Shown here piece by piece: positions 45,701-57,700 of a stretch of DNA of 64,000 nucleotides; position 1 is the first letter of the stretch; every line of letters starts with the position of its first letter. The position numbers and the translations under genes were made by a program. The DNA comes from Tetrastigma voinierianum (Eukaryota > Streptophyta > Magnoliopsida > Vitales > Vitaceae). Below the pieces are notes generated by a model. It had not been told where the DNA came from. It worked only from the letters and a program-made list of their open reading frames with translations, and made no database searches. Where the stretch lies: positions 356,891 through 420,890 of the forward strand of contig JAEQBH010005416.1 in assembly GCA_016808115.1 (NCBI GenBank). The letters run 5' to 3'.

Positions 45701-48700
45701 GAGATAGGGAGGGTATGTCGTCTTCGGAAGTCTTTGTATGGTTTGAAATAGAGTCCAAGTGCGTGATTTGGTAAATTTAGCCAAGTCGTTGAGGAATTTG
45801 GTACGCAGAAGAGTAAATCTGACCACTCCGTCTTTTACAGGAACTCCAGTTCTGGTATCATTCTGTTGGTAGTGTATGTGGATGATATTGTTATCATTGA
45901 GAGCAACTTTAAAGGTATCTCATCTCTTAAGTCCTTTCTTCAGAGCCAATTCCATACAAAGGACTTAGGGATGCTAAGATACTTTTTAGGCATTGAAGTT
46001 ATATGAAACAAACATGAAATCTTCTTATCTCAAAAGAAATATGTGCTTGATCTATTGTCTGAGACTGGAAAGTTGGGGGTAAAACCATGTAGTTCTCCTA
46101 TGGTTCCAGGCGTACAACTTATTAAAGAAGACGAAACATTTGAGGATCCTGAGAGATATAGAAGACTAGTTGGGAAGCTGAATTACCTTATAGTCACTCG
46201 TCCCGATATTGTCCACTCTGTCAGTGTTGTAAGCCAGTACATGTCTTCTCTAACAATTGATCATTGGGCAACTATAGAACAGATTCTATGTTACTTGAAA
46301 GGAGCCCCGGGACGTGGTATTGTATACAATAATCATGGACATAGTTGACTTGAGTGTTTCACGGATGCTGATTGGGCAGGATCTAAGGAGGACAAAAGGT
46401 CCACTTCCGGGTACGTGCGTTTGTAGGAGGGAATCTAGTCTCATGGAAGAGTAAGAAACATAGTGTTGTCTCCCGATCTAGTGCAAGGTTTGAATATAGA
46501 AGCGATGACACAATCTGTATGTGAGATTATGTGGCTTCATCAACTCTTGATGGAAGTCGGCATTAAGACAACAGTCCTAGCAAAACTCTGGTGTGACGAC
46601 CAGGCTACCCTTCATATTGCCTCTAATACGGTATTCCATGAATGGACTAAGCATATTGAAATAGATTGTCATTTCGTTTGTGAGAAAATACAACTCGACT
46701 TGATTTTTATAGGATATGTGAAGACTGGAGAACAATTGGGTGATATCTTCACAAAGACCCTAAGTGAGAGATTGGGTTAGTTATCTATGTAACAAGTTGG
46801 ACATGATTAATGTTTATACTCCAACTTGAGGGGGAGTGTTATAACATATATCTACTTTACATATAGAGTTGTAATCTGTTAGGAAGGTTAAATTGACTTT
46901 TGTATATATATATTCACAATGAATCAATGAAAAATCACAAGGAATTCTTTCCTTAAATTCTTTCTTCTTGCTTCCTACAGTTATTATTGGTGACTCTAAA
47001 GGCATCTTATTTCTTAAGTCCTTTCCTTAGAGCCAATTCCATACAATGGACTTAGGGATGCTAAGATACTTCTTGGGCATTGAAGTTATGTGAAGCAAAC
47101 ATGAAATCTTCTTATCTCAAAGGAAATATGTGCTTGATCTATTGTTTGGGGCGACGAGTTAGGGGTGTTAAACCATGCGGTTCCCTATGGTTCGAGCGTA
47201 TCTGCCTTACTAAGAAGCGAAACATTTGAGGATCTTGAGAGATATAGAAGACTAGTTGGGAAGTTGAATTACCTTACAGTAACTTGTCTTGATATTGCCC
47301 ACTCAATCAGTGTTGTAAGCCAGTACATGTCTTCTCCAATAGTTGATCATTGGGTAGTTGTAGAACAAATTCTATGTTACTTGAAAGGAGCCTCGCGGTG
47401 TGGTATTTTATACAATAATCATGAGCATAGTAGACTTAAGTGTTTCACGGATGTTGATCAGGCAGGATTTAAGGAGGACAAGAGGCCTACTTCGGGGTAC
47501 TGTGTGTTTGTTGGAGAGAATCTAGTCTCATGGAAGAGTAAGAAATGGAGTGTTGTCTCCCGATCTAGTGGAGAGTCTAAATATAGAGCGATCGCCTTGT
47601 CGGTATATGAGATCATGAGCACCATCAACTCTTGATGGATCGGCATTAAGAAACCCCGATCCCAGTGAGAACTTCTGGTGTGACAACTAGGCTGCCCTTC
47701 ATATTGCTTCTAATCCGGTATTCCATGAACGAACTAAGCATATTGAAACAAATTGTCATTTCGTTTGTGAGAAAATACAACTTGGGTTGATTTCTACCGG
47801 ATATGTGAAGGCTGGAGAACAATTAGGTGATATCTTCACAAAGGCCCTAAGTGGGGACTGGGTTAGTTATTTATGTAATAAGTTGGGTATGATTAATATC
47901 TATACTCCAACTTGAAGGGGAGTGTTATATATCTACTTTACATACAGAGTTGTAACCTATTAGGAAACTTATCATATAGAGTTGTAATATATTAGAAAGG
48001 TTAGATTGACTTTTGTATATATATATTCACAATGAATCAATCAAAACCACAAGGAATTCTTTCCTCCAATTCCTCTCTTTGATTCTATCTACATACACAA
48101 CCAAATGTTTCCTTTTTGTAAATTGTTAACGAGTTCATGCATTCCCTTAGTGAGGACCATTTCAAAAAAGTGTCTAGATTCTTGAAGTACCTTAAAGGCC
48201 TCTTGGTGAAGGCTTAAGTTAGATTTTTTTTTCCAATGAACATCCACCATCATGTATAAAGGCCCCCAAGGCTGAGGAGATAAAGGGGTTTTTCAAGGCT
48301 TCTTGAAGCCATAATCCCGCACATCTCTTCATAATCTAGCAGTGAAGTGTGCATGAAAAGCCTTCATCATCCATTGAAATGCAGAGTCTAGAAGTAAAGC
48401 TTTTCCTAGGAAGAGCATGGGTATAAAAATTACACTTATATGATTAGATGGTTTATTGAAATCCACCTTTAGGAATATCTTTCTTTAAGCTGCAATTTCT
48501 CATCAAGAATTTCATTTGGAGATGTTTCTTGAATCTAATTCAACTGATTTCTTGAGTTGGTCAATAAGATGCCTTGGATCAGAGATCATGTAGTCTCATG
48601 GACGACCTTGGTACCAGCTATTAGTCTTCTATATCGATCTAATTCAAGCTCGTTAAGGTAATGGGTCTTGATATATATGATTACACATTTTTGCTTTGAA

Positions 48701-51700
48701 ATAAGTACAATGAAGTTGAAATAAAGTTCTCATTGGTTGGCCCTTGGAATGGAATCCTCAAGGACTTTCAGGGTATCTTCTTTACACGCTCTTGAGAATA
48801 TAAATAAAAAGCATTGTAAACATCTAGGTTCAAAGTTTTCTACTTTTACAATTCAAAAACAGCCATTTAATTTTAGTTTCTTATATAGGTCTTTCCAACT
48901 ATAATGCCATTTTCTTTGGTTTGTGATCTGTCCTAAACCATCTGCATCAATTTCTTGGGAAAGATGGGAGGCATGGGAGACGTGCTTTGTAGGGTAATAT
49001 TGTGATTGCATTAATGTTTCTATGATTCAGATCTACATTTTTGTGATTTTCCTTAAAATGTTGCTTGTGCATTATTTCTAGAACTTGGGAATTGCAAACC
49101 ATGTATATAAAATAGTTTTGCTTTTTGTTTTTTACTTTTTGCTCCCTACTGTAGGACTTATAATTTCCTTGTAAGAACTCTCCATTGAAAACATACCTGT
49201 GTCAGGCTGTAAATTTTTCTGTTTTTCTTGAGTAGGTATGCTACAGCGAGTGCACGCTCTGATGGTCTTCTTTTACTTTTTGGTGGAAGAGATGCAAACT
49301 GTGTGGTGAGCAACATTCTTCATTTGAAGAACGTGTAAAATTGGGTTATGAGATTAGTAGTGTATCATTCTATGGTTGATTATTTCCTAAACATGACTAT
49401 TTGACTAGGATTATGGAACATATACTAGCCTTATGATACAAGTAGTGTGAATCTAGAAAAATTGAAATGTTTTATTACTAGTGTTTACAAATTACAAGCT
49501 TCAGGGAGTCACAATGTTACCTTTTGCAGGTGTGTTGAGGATATTATTTTAACTTAAGTTCAAGACATCGAAAAAATTTGTCCATGAAAACTAATTCAAG
49601 TGGTAATTAATCGTGGTAGGGATGGGGTGGTGTCATTTTTGTTTTGTTAAAAAAAAGACATTGCTTATCAAAAATCATTATAAAAAAATAAAAAATCTAA
49701 GCTTGGAAATTGCCAAAATTGCCAAGTCACCTCAATGCTCACTGCTGCTTCATTCCAATTCAAGATGTTGAAAGAGTTGGTGTGGAGTGGTCACATTAGT
49801 TTATTTTATTGATGTCACTGACTCACTGGTGATAACCAATGTGTAAAGTCCATAGCAAGCTATTCTCGGATTCTGGTAGGCATTGTCTTGAGCTCAGGTC
49901 TTCCATTTCTCTCCTCAGTGGATCTTTCTCCTCACAAATGGGCCCTTTTGCATGTGGGCATGATACATATGTAATATTTTCAACTATTGTGGACAATGTT
50001 TCATGTCATGATAATTCTGTAATCGGCTTCTGCCGCCATTAGTGTTTCTATTCGTTTGGAGGATTAGTTGAAGGTGGAGCAAGTAATTGGTGGGTTATGA
50101 AGCTTACATGCAATTAATGCTCTAAATTAACTGTTGCACTTTTCATTGTCTGCTTTACATGCCTTTTCTTTGGGATTAAAAAATTTAAATGCATATCGAA
50201 TTAAGCATTATCAGTTGCAGCATTGTTATAGAATTTAATACATCCTGCCTCCTCAACCATGAGCAAAGAAAAAGGAAGAAGAAGAAACATAGACATTGAT
50301 ATGCTGTAGCATTGATATTATTGCTTATTGAAGTTACATTCTAGCATATCTGGCATCTTCTTCTCATTTTATTTTTATATATACCTATTTGTTGCAGCCA
50401 CTGGCAAGTGCATATGGTCTTGCCAAGCATAGGATGGTCACTGGGCATGGACAATTGCCCCTGGTTTGTCACCATCTCCTAGATATCAGCATGCTGCAGT
50501 GAGTTCTTTCTGCCTTTCAAATTCTTGTTTAGATTTTGGATGATTGATCATTTTTCACATGTCATTCTTTCCAGGCTTTTATACATGCATGGCTCCATGT
50601 ATCTGGAGGGGCACTTGGTGGTGGCCGCATGGTGGGAGATAGAAGTGTGCAGGTAATTGCCTCTAGATAATTACAGATATACAGTTTAAGTGTTTTGTTA
50701 CGAGCTGTGTTGAGCCATATTCCTTCATACTTGGTTGCATGTTCTCAACACTTCAGACTTAGTTGTATGCCTTTGGCACCTCATATTTGGTTGCATGTTT
50801 GTTAACACCTCATACTTGGTTGCATACTCTTTGACACTTCATACTTGGTAGCTTGCTTGTCGACATTTCATTCTTAGTTGCATGCTTTTGACTTCATACT
50901 TGATTGCATGCTTATGACACCTCATATTTGGTTGCATGCTTTCAACACTTCAAGCTTGGTAAAGGATAGGCAAGAAGCTGATGCTCACGCTTGCTTAGCA
51001 AGGAGGTAATTAAAAATGAAACTTCAAAAGTATTACTATTGAAAATTAGGGTGGTTACTCGGATAGTCATCAAAATTTAGGAAATTGTGCGAATCCACTT
51101 GACGTTTTCTTGTAAACTTAAGTGAACTAGGACATAAGGAATTTCCTTTCCATAGTGAGGGATATAGATTCCTTTGTGCATTATTATAACCTTTTGCAGT
51201 CACTAAGTGATTCAAATTAATCTTCAAATGCATTCTGGTTTGATCCTGTTTTCTTTTTTATTCCCCCCTCTAGTTCAGCATTCTTCAGCAATCCATGTTT
51301 ACAAAACCTTATATCTTTTCTACATGTAGTGTTAGATACTGCTGCAGGGATCTGGTGTGACACAAAGGCTATTGTTACAAGCGCAAAAGCAGGTAGTTAC
51401 AGTGCTAATGCAACTGGTAGAGACACTTCTTTTGAATTGATTAGACGCTGTAGGCATGCAGCTGCTGCAGTTGGTGATTTTGTCTATGTTTATGGCGGAT
51501 GCATTGGTGGTAAATAAAATGTTTAGCAACCGTCGTATCAGGATTCATACTCCATTGTTCGGTAAAAAATCTCTCAGCTATTGGTTAAGCCTATTCTTAT
51601 CTTATGGTTCAATTTATAACGTAAATGCTACAAGTTTAAGTTTGTGCCTCACTATATGACATCATCCAAGACGATGGTTATGCTCAAAGACTGATGGTTA

Positions 51701-54700
51701 TTAATATAGTAGATGTGTGCGGCTCATGAATTTTAGAACTACACCTTTTAAGGTTTTGTTTTTCTTTTTTCTTTCATACCTAATTTTTCATTATGGTGGC
51801 CACAGTCCTAAGATTTACATGCTAAGACAAGATCTATATTTGAGCTTGGGAGATGGAAGTTCACACTTGTCGTGGAGCTGTAAACGTTGTTGCTTTGTTA
51901 AATTTTTTCACATTCATGAAATAGTTTATTGCTTGCAAATGTTTGGACCATTATGCCCAATAAATGAGAAGGGTGATTGAGAATTTCCCCTTTTTAGTCT
52001 TTGACCAAGTCATTTCCTTTATTTATATAGTCATTCTTCGAGGGTAAGGTTCATGGTTGCAATGGTGTTTATCCTATTGTTATTGTGGATACTTAATTCC
52101 CAGCTTAGGGCAAGGTGTCTGATGATAGCAAGCTCATGCCTTGGCTTTTCCTAATGTCATGCATATTGGTTGAAGGAATAAGATGGAAATGTCAACAGAA
52201 ATATAGATAGTTCAAATTTACAGAAATGTTGACGAAGCTATCAATATTGATATTAGAGAAAATGAAAGAGATCACAGAAATTAACCTCAAAATAAGAAAA
52301 TTTTGTTAAAATTTTGGAAAATGATAAAAAATTAAGAATGCACATCGAACAAATTGAGCAGATAATTTATGTCACTCATGAGGTAAATGAACAAAACATA
52401 CATAACCAAAGACATGAAGATTATCGTAACTAGGTTGCTTAGCAAACAAGTAGAATAGTATTCTCCAAAAAGTAAAACTTGGGAAGTAGCGATTAATCAA
52501 GTGGTAGCGATCTTTAGGCCTCGACTATAACATGGAAGAATAGAAGATTCTAACAAGAAAGTATGTACCACATCAAGAAAATGACGATTTTTTGCATTCT
52601 CCATTTTGTTGGGGAGTAGCAGGACATGAGTGTTGATGGATAATACCCTTAGAAGCCAAGAATGCCTGAAACTCAGTAGACAAATAGAAGATCTAGAAAG
52701 ACTTATGTTCTCTCTTACCCATTTGCACTCATCCCTATTCGTTCTAGATACAAAGCTTGATCTTTATCTTCTTAGGTTATTTGTAGTTGTTAAGAAGCAT
52801 GATATTCATATTAAACTCAAATCCTACAAGCTTGAGCTTTAGGAGAGTTGATAGTTTAACATGGTATCAGAGTTTGGTTTGGCAAGAGGTCCTGGGTTCA
52901 AGTTACCTCCTTGCAATTTGAATAATTGATCCTCATTTGTTATTTGAAAGTCTATAGTGGATTTTGTGGTTTGTTTGACTCTTCACGTGCATAGGTATGG
53001 GGCCGTATGCATGTGAGGGAGGGTGTTAAAAAGCATGATATTCATATCAAACCCAAATCCTACAAGCTTGAGCTTTTAGGAGAGTTGGTAGTTTAATAGT
53101 AGTAAAGTCTTTCCTTTTGGTCTTATTCAACTATTTTGATTTAGTTCCTTTTTTCTCTAATAATTTTGTTTGGAAATCTCATGTAAAGTTAAGTCCTTTG
53201 TTTGGTTAATGACTCACAAGAAGGTAAACACTAATAACATGCCACAGTTGAAAAAGACCTACAAAGCTCTCATATGTGATGTTTGTAAGTGTTAAGGTTT
53301 AGTCTCCTAATCCATTTAGGATTCTTTTCCTTCTCTCTTTAGTCTCTTAATTAGACTCTAACTCTGTTTCCTTTTCCCCTAACACTAGAGTATAAATATA
53401 TATGTTTCCTCTTTTTGTAAATTAATGAGAATCAATGTATTCCTTTTCTCTCAACATGGTATCAGAACCATAAAAGAGTTTAAGAATACTAGGGTTAGGG
53501 TTTCGCTAGGAACAGATACTCATTGGAGCAGTTATTCCAAACTTTGATGAGGCTCTTGCTCGGTTACTTCGCCACCTCCCTTTGCCCTCAATCCATGCGA
53601 TGCGAAGTTACAGCGAGACTTACTTTTGTGATGGTTTCTCAATCTCTTTCTCGAGGGTGATTCGGATGGGCCAGCGGTAACCTTGGTAGAGATGCGTCCT
53701 TAATGCATACTATCGCGGCTTGGACACACGCGTGATCGATGCTATTAGTTACATGGCCCGACCTCCTCGTCTTTGCTTTCGTTTGAAACGGTCTTGATCA
53801 TTCGGCATGTTTTGGATTACATTTGAGGCTGTTCGCCTTTAGGGGTCGTGCCTCGGTGGTGTGGTACCTTTGTCTCAACAAGCGACCAAATCCTTACGCC
53901 GTATACATTGCCGCGGGCCGCGTAATGTCTGCAGCATACATTCATCGCACCTTGGATCCTTGATCACCCGGAGCCTACGATCATATCTCTGGTAATAAAG
54001 ACATTTTTTCTTCTCTTACCTTTCCGTCTCCTTTACCTATAATTACCTTAACTAATGGTTCTAAAACCATAGCTAAAGGCATTGGCTCGGTTTGTCCCCT
54101 CTCTTCCTTGCCCCTTACCTCTGTACTTTATGTTTGTGACACCCCAATTTTCGGGGATCAATTTTGTACTTTTTTTTTTTTTAATAGTGTGATGAGCATT
54201 GACCAAAACGATTGCACAACCGCGGTGGATTGTTTGGCGGCAGGTCGTGTGTGCTAGCCCAGCCTTTCTTGTGCCCGAGTTATTGCACATGTTGCCATAT
54301 TTAGGCGCTCACGTGTTGTGTGTTCTTTGCCTTGGTATGTGTGGCCCATTTGTCTTCTTCTTGTGGCGCGTGCTGGTCGCGACACCTTTAACCCGCCTAG
54401 CTAGTCGCGACACGAAGGCGTATTACAGCGACACCGCGAGCGATGCGTCGCGACATCAAAAACCTTGCCGGCGACGCCTAAGCCGATCCACTTTCGGTCG
54501 TGACATGGCTCCGATACTGTGCGACCTGACTGGCTGCATGCGACTAAAGGCTGCAGTACCGGCGACACGGGCGACTAAACCGTATCCGCGACACCAAAAA
54601 TTGTCGCGACACGAAATGCGACCCGGTAATAGCGACGCAAAAAATTGATATCGCGCGACTTAGGGTAAAGGAAAACCTATCGCGGCGCGAAACACCGTAT

Positions 54701-57700
54701 GGTAAGGCGCTCAACGCCCGTCCGTGTGTGCATGTACTTTTTGTCGTCGCGACCACGCAGCCTGTCAGCGACACCACTGTTTTGTCGCGACTGAGAATTT
54801 GAAATGAGCGATAGCCTCTCCTTTTGGTCCCACACTTTTTGTTCTTCACATTACACTTACATGAAACCAATTAAAATTGCCTTAATACTCTGAGGCTAAG
54901 ACACCGGAAAACTCAACAAATATATTCATTATACAAAAGGAGTTTAATTACAATTTGTATTTAATTACAAATTACAAAAATCTGGGTTTTCTCTCCAAAA
55001 TTTACAAAATACTGAAATGAGGCCAAGTTTGGCCATGTCTTCGCCTCTAAGGCATCGGATCGTCCATCCCCGGAGTGCCGCGCCCGATTACTGGAAAATA
55101 ATTTTTTCACTCCGATAGGGTGAGTAATCTTTTAATAATTGGAATTTTCACTGTATATGGGTTACTCTCCACCTAAGTCTTCGTGCATTAGTATAGCTAA
55201 ACATTGAGTAAAACACGTATGTCCCTACCGAATTTCATATGTTATGGATGAGAATGTGACTCACCCTTTCCAGCGTCTCGAGCCCTCATTTGACTCCTGC
55301 GCATGCATATGCCAGGTGTGGCTGTACATCTTCAAAACAAAAGGTTTTTGTTTTTGAAAACACATTCTAAAATTTTATTAGATAACCCCCCGAACAAATA
55401 CTTTGGACAATCCTCCGAGGTGAATTGTTGGACAACTCTCCGAAACAGTTCATTGGACATCCTCCGACGTGAACTGTTGGACAACTTTCCAATACAATTC
55501 TTCGGACAACTTTCCGATATAATTCGTTTGTGGACATACTCCGATAATCAATTGTGAGCCAACCCTCCGAAAACATATCATGCTCTCACACCTATTGTTT
55601 AAGGGTGCCCAGTGCATATGAAATGCAATATGCCACTTCACAATAATTCATGTTAATATATTAAGCATGTACATATTAACAAAATTCACACACAACAACA
55701 TGTTATTCATTCATAGCAATAACACCCACAATAGCACACTTGTGCTAATCAACAATTTAGGCAATTCGTCTCGAGCGCCAATGACCTCAACCAGCACAAG
55801 GTCCGTGAATTTGTACAGCCTAGGTCTCAAAAGCGTCAATGACCACTGCAAGAATTTCCTCACTCAATCCTAATCTTTGGAATTGAAATACATGGCCATT
55901 CAGGCCTCAGAACATCTCTATCCATTCAAATGGCTCTTAGCCAAGGAATAAAACAAGTAGGAGAAAACCCCCACCTCCTGGAGTTGCCGAGAAACTCCCG
56001 CAAATCTTTTGAGTACTCACGCGTAGCTCTTGCGGTGGGGATCAGCACGCCTCTTGTCTCATCGGGTTCGACGGACCGTCGTCGAAAATCTAGAAGTAGA
56101 AAGCTTCTCACTACAAAGCTCTCTTTCTCCCTCTCTTTTGGTTTCCTCTTCTCTCTCTCCTTCTCTTCTCCCGACCAATTTAGTGAGATGGGTCGAGAAC
56201 TTGTCCTCTCAGCACACGTGTCACATTCTAAGTGGCCACCTTGGATTACACCTTATCCCTTCTCCATCTACCATAGATTTCCACCCAATCACATGTTCAC
56301 ACATGTCTCTCATGGGTCTCACTTGAGCTCATGTTTGACTAGCTCTCCACTTGACACGTGTTTCATCTTGAGCCATTCAAAATGCGCCAAGTGTCCCACA
56401 TCACCTTCCGTGTCTCGAAAACATGATGTCCAGGTGTCACCGGGTCGACGTGTGGCTAGATTTGGCGAGGCGATCAGCCGATGAAGTGCATTTCGTCCTC
56501 CGAGATCTAGAAAAATTCCGGATTTTTAATCGAAATTACTGTTTTACCCTTTCTCGAAATTTTCAGATTTTCCGGGGTTTCACAATGTTCATAATTTTCT
56601 TTTTAATCTTATTTCCATTAGTAAGTTGACTCGTGACCTTCATTTTGTACTTACTTTTTCACACAACTCTATAACCTTGCAGGACCAGAGTACGAGGAAG
56701 ATGATTGGCATCGGACATGAGTCACAAGGCCTCTTTCACCTCAACTCGCCTCTTTGTTCCACTGTTTGCACTTCCACGGAAGCTCCTCTCCTCCTCCACA
56801 GTCGTCTTGGTCATCTAAGCCTTCCAAGTTTCGGAAGCTGGTTCCTCATTTTTCTAGTTTATCTTCGCTTGAGTGTGAATCCTGTTAGCTTGAGAAACAT
56901 ACTCGTGTCTTGTTCTCAAAGCGTTTAGATCCTCGGACAAACTCTCCTTTTGAGCTGATTGCGTGATGTTGGGGTCGCCCCAGGTCTGCGCCCACTTAAG
57001 ATTTCGTTACTTTGTTACTTTTATAGATGATTATTCTCGATGTACTTGGTTATTTTTAATGAAAATTCGAGTTGAGTTATTTTCCATCTTTCAAAAATTT
57101 CACGCTGAAATTCGCACTTAATTCAATACTTCTATTCGTATTTTAAGAAATGATAATGCAAAAAATATTTCTCTACACCATTATCTTCTTTTATGTCTTC
57201 CCATGGGATTCTTCACCAATCATCTTGTGCTTACACTCCTCAACAGAATGGAGTGGTTGAGAGTAAGAATCGTCATTTAGTTGAGATAGCTCGCCTCTCC
57301 TCTCCTCATGGGTTTCTCAATGTTTTTAAGGATGCTATCTTAGTACGCTTGTTATTTGATTAATCGTATGCCCTCCTCTGTTTTGCATGATCAGATCCCT
57401 CATTCTATCTTACTACCTACTCAACCTCTCTTTTACCTCCCTCGTGTTTTTGGTTGTGTTTGTTTTGTTCATATTCTCACTCCTGGGCAAGACAAACTCT
57501 CTGCCATGAAGTGTGTCTTCTTAGGTTATTCTCGCCTTCAGAGGGGTTATCATTGTTATTCTCCCGATACTAATCGCTACTTTATCTCTGTTGATGTCAC
57601 ATTCTTTGAAGATTCCTGCTTCTTCTCCTATGCAGTGCGTCCTTCTGCTCCAGATGTCTTATCTATTCCTTTTGTTTTACCCTCTCCCGATTTCCCTTCT

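Larger units (their letters stand above)
41866..48093 (+). mobile_element. Copia complex with three LTRs in BSL intron 6
   Basis: The order is LTR (41866-42037), PBS, a 208-bp tandem duplication of LTR end plus PBS plus leader, gag-pol (42706-46779), LTR (46837-46979), a second partial pol 3' end, LTR (47933-48093). The outer flanks TACAT and TACAC differ by one base, which fits one insertion event followed by tandem recombination and loss of most of a second internal region. It runs in the same direction as the BSL gene. Confidence 0.8.

Noticed and set aside
55930..56484. 184-codon frame inside the solo LTR
   Set aside because: Lies in a TSD-bounded LTR and has no similarity visible to any protein family; related LTR copies do not keep the frame.
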